This document shows positions 44,346 to 56,574 of a DNA stretch of 64,000 bases, one piece after another; positions within the stretch are counted from its first letter, which is position 1; every line of letters begins with the position of its first letter. The notes under the pieces were generated by a model, which saw only the letters and a program-made list of their open reading frames with translations, had not been told where the DNA came from and searched no databases. Source of the DNA: Hydrangea macrophylla (lineage: Eukaryota; Streptophyta; Magnoliopsida; Cornales; Hydrangeaceae); the NCBI GenBank assembly GCA_033977485.1, contig CM066997.1, positions 72,944,634 to 73,008,633 on the forward strand, given 5' to 3'. Position numbers and translations under genes: made by a program.

Positions 44346-45220
44346 TAAAAACTAAGTAAAATTCAAAAAGATAACTCTTCAATGTTAACAAGCAAATCCA
44401 AATCCATGCAACACAATATAACTTCTCAATTCAATTAGCTTGTAACACTTAGAAGAAAGCGAGAGAAAAGTCTAGAAAATAGAGGCATTTAGGAAGGAAG
44501 GGAACCATGGATTATATGGAGAAATACATGATCTATATTTTTTTTAATAGAAGGAGATGTGATATATATAGATAGACAATGTGTAGAGAGAGATAGAAAT
44601 TAGGGAGTGATTGAATTGAAGACAAATAGCTAGTTGAGAGAGAGAGAGAGAATTGGTAGGATACAATACAAATTAGTTGTGCAGTTACCATTTTTGGTGG
44701 ACCAACGATCGGACAGTTTAAATATCAAACTCTCTCTCTCTCAATGGCTAGGATTGCAAGTTTCTAAAATTGGAAGGACCCAAACTGCCCTCACTTATTA
44801 TCTATCTTATATTGGGCAAAGGTGTGGGTCCCAAAAAAATTTTGATCCAAGGGCTAAGACTTTTCCATTTACTCAACCTTTAATCTTAACCCTTATGTAT
44901 ACTATATCTACTATCCACCCTTGGATCAACTTAATTCAAGGGTCAAAACACAAATATATTTGCACACCTCACACACCATATAAACATTTACCCCAATTCT
45001 CTCCCTCTACCCCCCACGTCTCTCCTTCTCTCTCTTTCTCTCTCTCATGCAATACAAACTGCTAAGAAATTAAAAACTCAATAAAGTAAACAAAAAAAAA
45101 AAAAAACCCTTTCAAAAACAGTTTCCCTAACTGAACAATACTTTCCATAATCTATATCACATCTCTCTCTCTCCATACCACTCTCTCCCTCACGTCTCCA
45201 CTCTATCTCTCCACAATCAC

Positions 45221-45279
<59 letters not shown>

Positions 45280-45852
45280 TTTTTTCTCATGTTTGGTTGT
45301 TTTTCTCTTCCCATCCTTCATCAATCCTTTCCCCCTCTCTCTCTGTCGGCAATGAAATTCAATTCTTGGCTTTAGATTAAAGGTACATTCATAGCCCTTT
45401 TGAGAAGAGTAATCTTCACTAAAATTAATAAGGTGACTTTTTAATATGGTGATTTATTGTAATTTTGTTGTACTAAAATTATATTATTTTTCTGTGGATT
45501 AATTGGTTGGTGCTACACTGCTACTTTAGTGCAATGTTCAAGTTCTCCAAACTATGGTTCAAATATGGTGAGTTATTGGTGTTCTTATTGACTTATTGGT
45601 GTTCTGATTGAGGCTCAGTTTTGATTATCAAAGTAGGGATGTGTAATTCCGTTGTTTTTCTTTTTCCTTATGCGCAATAAAATGTTGCAGTCATAATCTT
45701 TGTGGAATGGATTTGGTTTGTCAAAGTGACTAAATGTTTTGTTTATTTATTCTATCGCCCTCAAAACTGGTTTGTTTTGATACAAACCATCTCAGTTATT
45801 TATAGCCCCTTATTCAAGTCTTTGTTATTATATTTACAACTTCTTTGTATTT
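44346..45852. repeat. Spacer with (AG)n and (CT)n microsatellites
   Basis: No gene is supported. An AG run lies at 44634-44652, a poly(A) run near 45092-45106 and a (CT)n tract at about 45221-45276. Frames that cross these tracts are low-complexity. Confidence 0.7.
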
Positions 45853-46027
45853 GAGTAATATTACAATCACAATCTTTTTCACATCCATACATCTTGGTTC
45901 TTGATTTCAGTGGGTCCCATATAGGATCCATGTGAGACCCTCATGGGATCCACGAAAATCAAAGGCCAGACCAGGATGTATGATTGTAGAAAATGTTGTA
46001 AAAAAGTTGTAGGTGTAGCATTACTCT
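45853..46027. mobile_element. MITE 1, ends GAGTAAT...ATTACTC
   Basis: The left end GAGTAATATTACAATCAC is an imperfect inverted copy of the right end (read inward: GAGAGTAATGCTACACC). Inner parts also pair (ATACATCTTGGT with ACCAGGATGTAT). Length is about 175 bp, without coding capacity. Confidence 0.7.
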
Positions 46028-46351
46028 CTCTTTTAATCCTCACCTTTTTCTTTCGTGGGGTTGAAAGACTATTGATCTTCTAACCACTCCTTTAATATTT
46101 TTTTCTGGGCTCTTGAAAGACTATTGATCACAACGTTGGTGCTATTATTATATCAGTAATTGTTGTCTCCTATTATTTATCTAATAGAGCGAGTAATGAT
46201 ATAGGTTTTGTATGCTATGAATTTGAAAACACTGGACTAAGGAATGTAGATGAATTATTTATGAATAGACTCTATTGTTCTCTTCAACTCCGTATTGTTG
46301 TACTTTTAGAAAACATGCAAAATGAGAATAGCTTTGTGTAAAAAGAGTGCA

Positions 46352-46504
46352 ATTTTGCTCACTTAAAATTGCTCACCCTCCTTTTTTATTGGCTAATGCT
46401 GGGGCACAATGCTTCACTCCATTAATTAATTCTCATTTAATATTGGGTCCCACTACATTAGACAATGGAGGAGGAGGGTGAGCAATTTTGGGGTGAGCAA
46501 AAAT
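46352..46504. mobile_element. MITE 2, ends TTTTGCTCAC
   Basis: The left end ATTTTGCTCACTTAAAATTG and the right end pair over about 30 bases, followed inward by GCTCACCCTCC and GGAGGGTGAGC. It is about 153 bp, non-coding. The ends resemble those of the element at 48092. Confidence 0.75.
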
Positions 46505-48091
46505 GTATTCGTGTGAAAAATTTAATAATTCACTAAGTTTCTTTATGTGTTTTGCCTTCAATGAAAATTAGTAAATTTTTGTGTTTCTTTCTGTGCATGT
46601 GTGTGTTCATGTGTATTTTTTTTTTTGGTGAGTATGGTTTTCTAAAACGGATAAATTTTATTGCTAGGTACCCTGACAATGGACAATTTAATTAACCATC
46701 TACGGTTCATGTAATCATGTTTATCACTTATTTTAAACCTTTATTCATTTGTTCAAGACCTTAGGAATTTTGTATTGCTCATTTAAATATGTTTTGAACA
46801 TACAACTAGATACAAACTTGGAAATAACTGTACGTATATCATATCCAATTTTCAAATTTAGTCTCAAAATTTTGTCAATAAATTTATGTGTTTACACGTA
46901 ATAATTGTATTATGGTGTAAAAAATAGGTTAGGTTACTGAGAGAAAAAAAAATGTGGCTATCGTCGTTCGAGACGAGTGGACTTTTAATATAAAACACTT
47001 TTCTGAGGTAAAATAAAAAAAAAAAATACGTAACTATACTTTGCAGTGTATTTTCTAATTCTACGGCATGAGATTAAGCGACTTACTATATTTTTATACG
47101 ACATATGATAAAGCAAAATATGCTATTAAAGGAAAGGAAAAATGACATGCTCGAGTCATAGATTGCAAAAAGAAAAGGCAAATGGCAATATATTAATTTG
47201 TAACTCTTAAATTATTTTTATTTGTCAACTTTAGACCGTCAATTTATATTTTTTTTAGGATTGGTGGAAAACTGTATCATGGAAATGGCAAGATGCAGCA
47301 AAAAAACTTAGACTTAATAGATGCACGTCCCAACAAGGTAAATTCTACGTAAGATAGGGCACACGAGTCTAATTTTTCCTCTTGAAGATTTTCATGTGAA
47401 GGCAACTAATATAATTATTGTTACTTTTCATATATTTTTACATTCACCGCACTGGTCGAAATACATTGAGATTGATACGTACACATTCTCAAAATTGATG
47501 AAAAAATTTCACAAATTTCCAAGAGTGATTAGATTTTCAAGGAAATGTTAATGTAGTAATGTCTAGGGGTATGTATTGTTTTGGTGTAGCAACCCCTAAA
47601 GTGGAAAAATGTATGTAATATATTTGATATGATGAAAAAATATTTTGCACTATTTATGGTTTCTTTTTCCTTGCGCTGTGGCCGCGGGCACGGGCACGGG
47701 CACGGGCACGGGCACGTACTAGTATATATATATGTTAAAAGACTCCGACCCACCAAAACAGATCTGCCCAGAAAAATTTTCAACAGATCTCTCCGACTGA
47801 TCCAAGTATCCAACTACACGAAAGTGATTTCTTTTTTCCTTTCGTTTATTTTCCTTCTTTTCGGTTTTCCCTTTCTTCGTCACTGGATTTGTGGTAGCTT
47901 GAGAAGGGAATGAAAATAATAACGGTGGAACGAATTAGAAAAAAAAAAAATTATTTAAAGGAAAATGACTTGTTCACGTGGTGGCTACCAACAAGTCATG
48001 TTGTCATTTGACTAATTTATTTATTTTTTATTTATTATTTTATCACTAGTCGGACAAGGGAGGAACAGGTTTTTTTGTGAAATTTATTATG
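46505..48091. other. AT-rich spacer with a GGGCAC hexamer repeat
   Basis: No gene is supported. At 47686-47715 five exact GGGCAC units stand in AT-rich sequence, followed by TATATATATA. Confidence 0.65.
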
Positions 48092-48293
48092 ATAGTATTT
48101 TTGCTCACTCAAAAAATGGTACACTAATGTTTATTTAAAAAATTTCATTGGCCAATGGAGTGGGATCCAAGATTAAACAAATGAAGATTAAACAAATCTT
48201 CATTTGTTTAATCTTGGATCCCACTCCATTGGCCAATAGGATGCTTGGATGATCATTGGTGTACCATATTTTAGGTAAGCAAAAGTATTTTTA
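48092..48293. mobile_element. MITE 3 with a 42-bp perfect inverted repeat core
   Basis: The 42 bases at 48147-48188 are the exact reverse complement of 48196-48237, with a 7-base loop. Outer arms (TTTTTGCTCACTC..., ...GTAAGCAAAAGTA) also pair imperfectly. TTTATTATG flanks both sides (48083-48091 and 48294-48302) as a candidate 9-bp target duplication, the size made by Mutator-type transposases. There is no coding frame. Confidence 0.8.
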
Positions 48294-48468
48294 TTTATTA
48301 TGCTTCCTAGCATTATGTGAAATTTATTATGCTCTCTACGCTCCCTAGCATTACTCTTTATTTGCTCCTTATTTGCTCCTTATTTGTTTGTGAAATTTAT
48401 TATGCTCCCTAGCATTACTTTGCAGTTGGTAATAAATATGGTATAGAGCACCTCTATACCGAATCAAT
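48294..48468. repeat. Direct repeats around TGTGAAATTTATTATGCTC
   Basis: TGTGAAATTTATTATG occurs near 48076, 48315 and 48390, and GCTCCCTAGCATTA-like sequence occurs about three times. These are small local duplications next to the MITEs. Confidence 0.6.
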
Positions 48469-48632
48469 AATGCTAGACATACACACTTTTTGATACACTA
48501 TGCTTTAAATGTATGTATCTTGTGCTGTTTGAATTTTTCACACTTTTCAGTGCACCACTTACACAACACATGGTACATACATTTAAAGTTGTGTGTCAAA
48601 AAGTGTGTAGAAAAATGTGTATACCTAGCATT
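48469..48632. mobile_element. MITE 4, ends AATGCTAG...CTAGCATT
   Basis: The left arm (AATGCTAGACATACACAC, then TTTAAATGTATGTA) pairs with the right arm (TACATACATTTAAA, then CTAGCATT) over about 45 bases with few mismatches. It is about 164 bp, non-coding. Confidence 0.75.
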
Positions 48633-49057
48633 ACTCATACCGAATGGGCTAAATTGTTGCTCGTATAGATATAATAGATAGAGTTTGCAATTAAAAATTG
48701 TAACATTTCAATATCCATTAGATCATATACTGTTTGTGTGAAGGAAGAAGAATAAAATGAGGCCCAGTCCATTACTACTCAGGCCATCGGCCTATTTAAG
48801 AGTCCACAAATAAGTACTCACAAAATTCAAAGGGCCCAATCAAAAATTTTAACGTACCACAAAAAAATAATAATAATAATAATAATAATAATAATCCGTG
48901 TAAAAAGTAAAAACCTCTGCTTCATCTTCCTCCTCCATTTCTCTCTCACTTTCCTCTGCAACTGCAAAGCCATGAACTGATCAAAGTTCTGTAATCGGTC
49001 CCCAACCACCACCTCATCACTCCATTGGGAATTTCCTCAAAACAACTCCTTGAAAAC
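48633..49057 (+). promoter_or_regulatory. Upstream region of the GEN1 gene
   Basis: It includes an (AAT)n microsatellite at 48867-48895 and a CT-rich stretch at 48920-48960 just before the start codon, a common feature of plant 5' leaders. No clear TATA box is seen. Confidence 0.5.
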
Positions 49058-49545
49058 ATGGGGGTTGGAGGCCATTTCTGGGAATTACTCAAACCCTATG
49101 CTCGAAACGAGGACTTAGATTTCCTCAGGAACAAACGGGTCGCCGTCGATCTTTCCTTCTGGATTGTCCAGCACGAAACCGCCATTAAAGCCCATACCCG
49201 AAACCCCAATCTCAGACTCACTTTCTTCCGCACAATCAACCTCTTCTCCAAGGTACTCTCAATCTCTCAATTTTCCCTTTTTTTTAATCATTGTTTGGTC
49301 TCCAAGAAAAGAAAAGAAGAGAAAAGAAAATTTCTGGGTCTTATGTTGCAAGAACTTTGTTTTAGATACTTGAAAAGAAAATAAATTTTTTGGGTCTTCA
49401 ATGTTGTAAATTGTAATTGCTTTGTTTTGGTTTTCAATGATGGATATAGTCACCTGAGTCAGCTTAGCTGAACAAAATAGCTATTTTAGCTCAATGTAAC
49501 TGAGGTTTTTGTTTATTTTTTGTTTATTTTTTTTTTATTTATTTG

Positions 49546-49588
<43 letters not shown>

Positions 49589-52500
49589 TATTTATTTTTA
49601 TTTTTACATGGTCCCCCCATAATAACTTGATGAAGTTTTGTGAGTTATTGGAATTGATGATAAAGGTGTTGTGTGAAATTTGCAGTTTGGGGCTTTTCCG
49701 GTTTTCGTGGTTGACGGAACTCCCTCACCCTTGAAGTCTCAGGTGAGGATTGCTCGGTTCTGTCGAGCCTCTGGCATTATTGATATATCCGAATGGCCGG
49801 TGGCAGAGGAGGGTGTTTCTGTTGAAAGGAATCGGGTATTCTTGAAATGTGTTAAAGAGTGTGTGGTAAGTTCAATTTTTGCTAGTTAAAAAGTTTCTGT
49901 GAGTTTGTCATTGTGGTTCAATTTTGGCTACAGTAGCATTGTGATTTGGTGTGTAATGTTATGATGGTTTAATCAATGTGTCGGGGTTTCAATGACTAGT
50001 CTGGTTTTTAGGCGATTGATATTCATGTTTATGTTTTCGGTTGTTGGTCTCGGTATAAGGAAGGAGACCAAACAGTCCATTATTTAGGAAAGAGACTCAA
50101 TTGCTTTTTTTGACAATATGACTTGGGACAGTGTATGAATTGCACTCGAGGAAAGATAAATTTTCCATGGGAGAGAAATGGCATATTGCATCTGTTCTAT
50201 GAATTGTATATGGGAGGAAAGTAAAGTAACGGCATGGCATAAAGATTAGAGAGAACACCTTAAATTTCACTTCCAAGTAAATAGTGATAATCAAAAAAGA
50301 TATTCTGGAACTGATCACTATAGTTTCTTTGTCCCTCTGTTCCCAATAATAGCTATTTCTTTTCAAATTTGATTTCAATGTATTACTAGTAGAACATGAA
50401 AATAGATAGGTCATTTTACTGAAACTACCAACTTGGTTGCATTCTCTTGTATTCTCATCCTAGCCAAATGGAGTGATGAAAACTTATTTAAAGGACAACT
50501 ATTTTATTTTACGGCAAATGTTGTTGTCAAGAATACTCCCTCCCTCCCAAAATTGGAGTCCATCTTTGGGAAACCAACTTATTAAGGGAACACCATCATT
50601 ACCTAAAAAAAAAACATAATCTTCCCAATTTACCCCTTACAATATCTAAAACACGCAAAAAAAAAATAAATAAATAAATAAATAAAATAAAATAAAATAA
50701 ATTAACTCATGCTAAAGCCTAAAACTGATTGGCGCCAACTTCAAGGACGGAGCTTCATTTTAGACATTAGGCCTAATTTTTTGAGCAAAAAATAATTTAG
50801 ATGGCAAAAAAAATTAAATTATAAATATGTGTGTATTTAGCCCCCTCCCAAATTGTGAAAAATAATAAAATAAAATCTTATGTGTAATATATTGGCCTGA
50901 TGATAATTCAGTCACCTAAAATATTTGCCCCATCACACTTTCATATCCTTTTTCAATTTAGTCTAACCCTAATTGTTTTTACCATTAGTCAAGTGTTACA
51001 AATTACAATAAACAATGAACCTTTATTTATTGAAAAAATGTGATATACAAATAATTCTCCCAAAAAAATGAATAATAGACCCAAAAAAAAAAATTTCGCC
51101 TTGGACACGCTGCCTACATCCGTCACTCTATATACAGTGGGTTTTCACTTGGCTAATTGTTTATATTCACGTACACAATACTAGGTGTATGGTGCTTAGA
51201 ATTAGTCTCGGGTGGATTCACTGGTTAACATCATGTAATGCTTATGTGATTATCAATGAATTCTCTTTTGCTGGCCCAAAAAGAAAAAAAAAAATCCTAG
51301 CCCCCCCTAACATGAGATCCTGGCTCCGCCCAACCTTTTGTGAAACACAAATTGTTGAAGACTGAAGAACCAAAAATTTCGCATAAAATTGTGGCGGCAA
51401 GATGACTTCCATCAAATTCAAATAGCACCGGGCTATATATCTAGTTCTATGCCTTCAGATTAGACCACCAAAGGTCTTTTTATATGGGATGCCTTTCCAT
51501 TCAAACAGGATGAGGGTAAAATTGGAAATGTATTGAAAAATATCATTTGACTTTTCAAAAGGTGGACACAATTTTGGGACATCCCAAAATGGAAAATAGG
51601 ACTCTATTTTGGGACTGATGGAGCAGTTCCTTTTCTTTTAATCGGTATGCTTGAGATTTGATTCAATTTTAAATATGTCACTAATTGTTTTTCTGTAGGA
51701 GCTGCTTGAACTTCTTGGAATGCCTGTTCTGAAAGCAAGTGGGGAGGCAGAAGCACTTTGTGCCCAGTTAAACAGCAAAGGTCAGGTTGATGCTTGCATT
51801 ACAGCTGACAGTGATGCATTCCTTTTTGGTGCTCTCTGTGTAATAAAACACCTCCGGCCCAACTCCAAAGTAAGTACCACTACATACTGGATCCAATTTT
51901 CCTTTTAAATGTCCCCTGATCAATTAATTCTTATCCGAGTCATCAGCTGTTTCATCATATACATGTTTGAACTTTCTGTTAAATGTACCCTGATCAATTA
52001 ATTCTTTATCCGAACCATTAGCTGTTTCGTTGTGTAAACATTCTTCTTTTATTTTGGTTTTATCCTAGGAATCTATTTTTTGTCATCTCCATTTTATTTT
52101 AACAGAGGCTAGAGCAGTATGGCCTGTTTGAATTGGCTGGCTTTTCCGTTTTGGAAGAAGCAGCAGTAGAATTTCTAACTACAAAGGCACGATGGAAACT
52201 AACAAAAAAATGATTAAAAACCCCAATCTTTTTCTTACATCACGTTTGGGCTAAAGCACCTTTGGACTTGCTTCAGCCAAAGCATGCTTTTGGGTCTCTA
52301 AAGTGCTTACTAAAATTAATCCAAACAGGCTAATATATGCGCTTTGAGTCGCAAAAGCACTTTTGGGCCAATTGTATTCTGGAAAGTGATTCCAAACAGG
52401 CCCTATTGCTGCTTTTTCAATATGACCTATTTGGTTATTCACATTGGCAAACATGAGCATCTCACTTTGTGCAGGAACCATTTGAATGCTACCATATGTC

Positions 52501-55500
52501 AGATATCGAAGCTGGTCTGGGACTAAAAAGAAAGCACTTGATAGCCATTTCTTTATTGGTTGGAAATGACCATGATTTAAAAGGAGTGCAAGGGATTGGG
52601 ATTGATACCGCCCTTCGTTTTGTCAAATCTTTCAGCGAAGATGAGATTCTGAATCGGTATGCACGGCTCTTAACTGGTTCAAGTTTTGTCAAAAAATAAA
52701 AATTCATAAGGGTTCAGTTCTACTGACCTAACAATTTTACTAAGTCTCTGGTTGGTTCATGGATTTAGTCAACGAAAGGAAAATAAAACATTGATGAAAA
52801 TTTAGGGAATGCGATGAATTAATATATTTTAAAAAATTCAATTTTTGTGAGGCACGTCACTTCATCTTTTACTGAGTTAATATTACTATAATATTTAATC
52901 TGTATTTAGTTTCTAATGTCATTTAAGCATGGAGGAAACCAATAGGGAAATAAATTTCTTCTTTTTTTTTTCATTTCTTTTATCCTTTTCCTTCACCAAA
53001 AATGCAAACCAATCAGAGCTTAAGTTACAATGGCATTGAATGTTTGTGCAGGTTACATGAGATAGGGAGAGGGGAGGCATTGCAGTTATGGAATGGTACC
53101 AAATGTTTTGGTGAATTTATGCACAGTTCAAATCAGAAATCGCCGAAGGCAAAGTCTCCCCATTGTTCTATCTGTGGGCATCCCGGAAGCAAGAGAGCTC
53201 ATATCAAGATTGCTTGTGAATATTGCAGTTTAAGTAACAGTGATAGTTGCTTGCAAAAGCCAGTTGGGTTCAAATGTGACTGCTCTTCCTGTGATTTGGT
53301 ACAATTTTTACTCTAACTCTGGCAAAGTGTATATTTCATTTTTTTTTTTTTCATTTGTTCTAGTTATTTATTTAAATTTTGACCCCTTCCTTTAGTTTTC
53401 TGCAAATGGTCACACTGGTGCACTTATTTTACTGTCGGGGTTCTGCAATATGCGTTCATTCTTTTCCAATTCTTAACTGTAAGTGTATCGTGAATGGCAG
53501 GAAAGAAATGAGAAGGAACAGAAGAAGATTGAGAATTGGCAAATAAATGTTTGCAAAAAGATTACCATGGAGCAAAATTTCCCAAATGATGAGATTATTG
53601 AAATGTATTTGAGCAACAACCACAGGAATTTAATTGGTAAGATTGACATGAGTGTAAAACTGATGCTATTAAGCGTATACAATATTTAGTTTTGTGTGAT
53701 ACTGTAGTGATTGAATAGTGATTTGGGTAATATTTCTGGTACCCTATGATCGGTGAGAAGAATTACATTGTGGATGGAAATGAAGTTTGTCTGAATTATG
53801 CTAGATCATTGAACTCCTGGTTTCAGTCTATCCAACGTTTCTTTTCTTGTCACAAGCTTTGATTCGATCTTCTTAGGTGGGAGTTGTTTATTTATTTATA
53901 TATTTTGGAATTGGGATTTTGATTTTAATTGCATTCTTTTCTTTTTCCAAAATTCAAGATAGTTGATGACATTGTTGTTAGAATTGGTCAAGATATTCAC
54001 GATTCATGATTTATGATTCTGAACTTTGAAGTTTTAAATTATGTGGAAAACTTTCGACATTTTGATATTGCAGGAAACTTGCAAAATTGTTATTTGTTTA
54101 TTTTAAGCACTGTGGATGTATTTTTAGATGCAGAAAATCTGTAGATGTTACATATTTCGAGATAAAGTGAATCTTGCGATTTGATTTGCTACACGAGAAA
54201 CCGATTCACGATTTGACAATAATGGTTGTTGATATTTCTCTGAACCTCATTTTGTGTATTTATACCGAGTTGAATACTTTTTAAGATCATGCCCTTACCA
54301 AACATCAACTCTAATTATTATTTTTACAACAGATGATGCCCCTCATATACTGTGGGAAAGCCCAAAGACGGAACTGCTTGTAGATTATATGGCTTATCAT
54401 CAGCGTTGGGAGCCATCTTACGTGAGGCAAAGAATGCTTCCTATGCTATCCACGATTTTCCTGAGAGAAATGGCCTTAAAACCAACAAATGATTTGTTAT
54501 ATGGACAATACGAATTTCATTCTATTCAACGTGTGAAGATAAGATTTGGACACCATTTTTTTGTGGTTAATTGGAAGAAAGCTGCACCTTCAACGGGCAG
54601 TGCTATTTGTGAAGTTTCTCGTGAAGAGTCTAATACGGAATTAGATGCTGCGGAACAAAATGAATTTATTGATCTATTGGATGAACCGGATGTGACTCAG
54701 ATTCGTGTTGATGATGGGTGTTGGTTTTTGTTGACTGATGAAGATAAGGAGCTCGTTCGAGCCGCTTTTCCAGAAAAAGTTGCGAAATTTTGGCATGAAA
54801 AGGTAAGACACTTGATACCCTCTCTCCTGATCCTTATGCTATGTTTGGTAGGAGGGGTTGAAAGGAAGGGAAGAGAGGTGAGGGAAGGAAGAGTAGAGTA
54901 TCCCTAGGCAAAGGAATGTGGTCTTCCCTCCTTTTGTCTGGTTAAATAAGAAGGAAAAGACGAAGGAAAGTATGGGAAACATTATATGTTACTATTACAC
55001 CTTCCCATAGCAAAAGGATGTTTTATTTGAATGAAGGATAAAAAGGTCAAAAAAAAGTGCAGAAGTCTTTTCCCTCTTCCTAATCTGTCAACTTTGGCAT
55101 CTGGACTGGACAAATGAGAAATGCCGGGCCCTGAGGGATGTCTCTTCCCTCCCCTCATTTTGCTTTACCAAACAAGGGATTTTTTCCTCCTCCTTGTCAT
55201 ACCAAACAGTGTTATTGTCTCTATGCTGCTTTGTCCTCGACTTTATTTTGCTTTTTTTCTGAATCTGCCAGGAATTGAAAGAAATGAAATCGAGAAGAAA
55301 GAAATCTAGCTCGAGCTCTGAACGGACTCCTGAAAATTCAGAATCAGCGACATCAAGAAGCGTGCAGCTCAGCATTACTGAATTTTACCGTTCATCGAAA
55401 TTGTCGTACCAGGCAAAGCCCGGGGAGAACGTAGTGGAGAATTCAGAGAATAGTAATGATTCTTCCAAAGGGAAAACGCGACTGTCAAGTCCAAACTTTT

Positions 55501-55535
55501 CCAAGTCTGCAAGGCGTAGACTTTTGTTTCGCTAG
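49058..55535 (+). CDS. GEN1: GEN1-type Holliday-junction resolvase (XPG/Rad2 family), eight exons
   Basis: Exons are 49058-49252, 49686-49865, 51699-51869, 52475-52656, 53052-53298, 53501-53636, 54333-54802 and 55272-55535. All introns are GT-AG and the joined frame is 1845 bases, 614 residues, the usual size of plant GEN1. It is a nuclear structure-specific nuclease that cuts Holliday junctions and flaps in DNA repair. The XPG-N domain (from MGVGGHFWELL) has Asp31 and Asp75 (VVDGTPSPLKSQ). XPG-I has Glu141/Glu143 (SGEAEAL), Asp162/Asp164 (ITADSDAFLFG) and Asp214, with the helix-hairpin motif GVQGIG at 219-224; all metal ligands are kept. A Cys-rich insert (281-323), a chromodomain-like stretch (about 428-452) and a PCNA-box-like QLSITEFY (559-566) follow. 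The start fits the family N terminus exactly. SEND1 is the paralogue to exclude. Confidence 0.93.
49552..49589. repeat. (TTA)n microsatellite in GEN1 intron 1
   Basis: About 12 TTA units with TTTA-rich flanks. Confidence 0.9.
50535..51625. mobile_element. Stowaway-like (Tc1/mariner) terminal repeats in GEN1 intron 2
   Basis: The left end TACTCCCTCCCTCCCAAAAT and the right end (read inward: TGCTCCATCAGTCCCAAAATAG) match the Stowaway consensus start CTCCCTCCGTCCCAAAATA. The 1.09-kb span exceeds a normal Stowaway MITE; a secondary insertion or a larger relative is likely. No transposase frame is seen. Confidence 0.65.
52121..52402. mobile_element. MITE with GGCCTGTTTG ends in GEN1 intron 3
   Basis: GGCCTGTTTG at 52121 pairs with CAAACAGGCC at 52393-52402, and inner AAAGCACTTT-like segments pair too. 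Such ends are common in hAT-type MITEs. No clear target duplication is visible. Confidence 0.6.
54839..55209. mobile_element. MITE with CTATGTTTGGTA ends in GEN1 intron 7
   Basis: CTATGTTTGGTA at the left pairs with TACCAAACAGTG at the right, with purine-rich and pyrimidine-rich inner arms (GGAAGGGAAGAG versus TCTTCCCTCCCC). Non-coding. Confidence 0.55.
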
Positions 55536-56574
55536 GAAAAGAATTTACTCTGGTCCTTTGCGACTTCTAATTGAAGGGAAATCAAAATCTAACCTGTAAA
55601 TTTACTTTGGTTTCTCTTGGAATGTTATTTTATAATCATGTCTAGATGGGTGTTTGTAATTATTAGTTTTTATTAATTGTACATTTTGTTTGCTCTTGAT
55701 TGTTACTTTGTTGAGCATAAGGTCTAGGTGGGTATTTTGTAATTATCAGAATAGCATTGGCAATTGTTTTGAGTGATGATGTAGATAAACATCTTTGTCC
55801 GTTTATTTGCTCTTATGTTTGGATTGCTTTGCCAATATAACCATCATGTTCACGTGTTGGTTGAATGAGGTTACAGTCTCAGACTACTTGTTTAATGTAC
55901 CATGATCAGCAAAAAAAAAAATTTGTCTCAGATTAGGGTAATGGAGAAAAGGACTCATGTAGTGTACCGTAACTAATACGGGACAAGATATTTGTATTGA
56001 TCAAATATATACATACACAAATGATCTTCATAGCTTAGTTCGAGTGTCTAAGGGACAAAGTCTTGAGGTTTGCTTCGTGCTATTGAAGCAGACAATATTG
56101 AGTCGTGTTAAAGATGAGTTGCTTTGTAGGCACGAATGACATGCAATTCCGCGTGTTGCAAGTGTCGACGAACCTATGTAATATGAGCTTACAGTTACTT
56201 GCACTTAAATGGTCCTTTTGGGATTTAAAGTTCAAATGAAAAAGCCGAGTGCGAGTGGCAATATTTGAAAAACTATTAAAAATAAAACAGTGTTTTATGT
56301 ATTGTAATCTACTTAATTACGCAATCTCATTAGTATTAAAATTACATCTTCGGTGATAAAGAGGAGATCTTGCGTTGAGATACCAATAACAAGAATGCGT
56401 CTAAACACCTTAAATACATGAATGCATAATCGAGTTTGGGAAGATAAAATCACACAATAATGATCTTGTCGTGCGATCTTCTCTGATGATTGAAAGTGTA
56501 TTTCACTATTTCAAAAATTGCAAATTTTTGGCATAGTAGAACATGTAAGATTATTGTATCAATTTTCGATTTTA
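55536..56574. other. GEN1 3' UTR and spacer
   Basis: The GEN1 3' UTR probably covers the first 200-300 bases. No other gene or repeat is recognised. Confidence 0.5.

Noticed and set aside
45078..45314. Arg/Glu-repeat frame on the minus strand
   Set aside because: It is the (CT)n microsatellite, not a gene.
47529..47913. Frames with (GH)n and (CP)n repeats
   Set aside because: They are translations of the GGGCAC hexamer in opposite strands, with no other support.
49025..49057. Upstream in-frame start of GEN1 at a TTG codon
   Set aside because: The family N terminus begins MGVGG at the ATG at 49058; a non-ATG start 11 codons earlier has no support.
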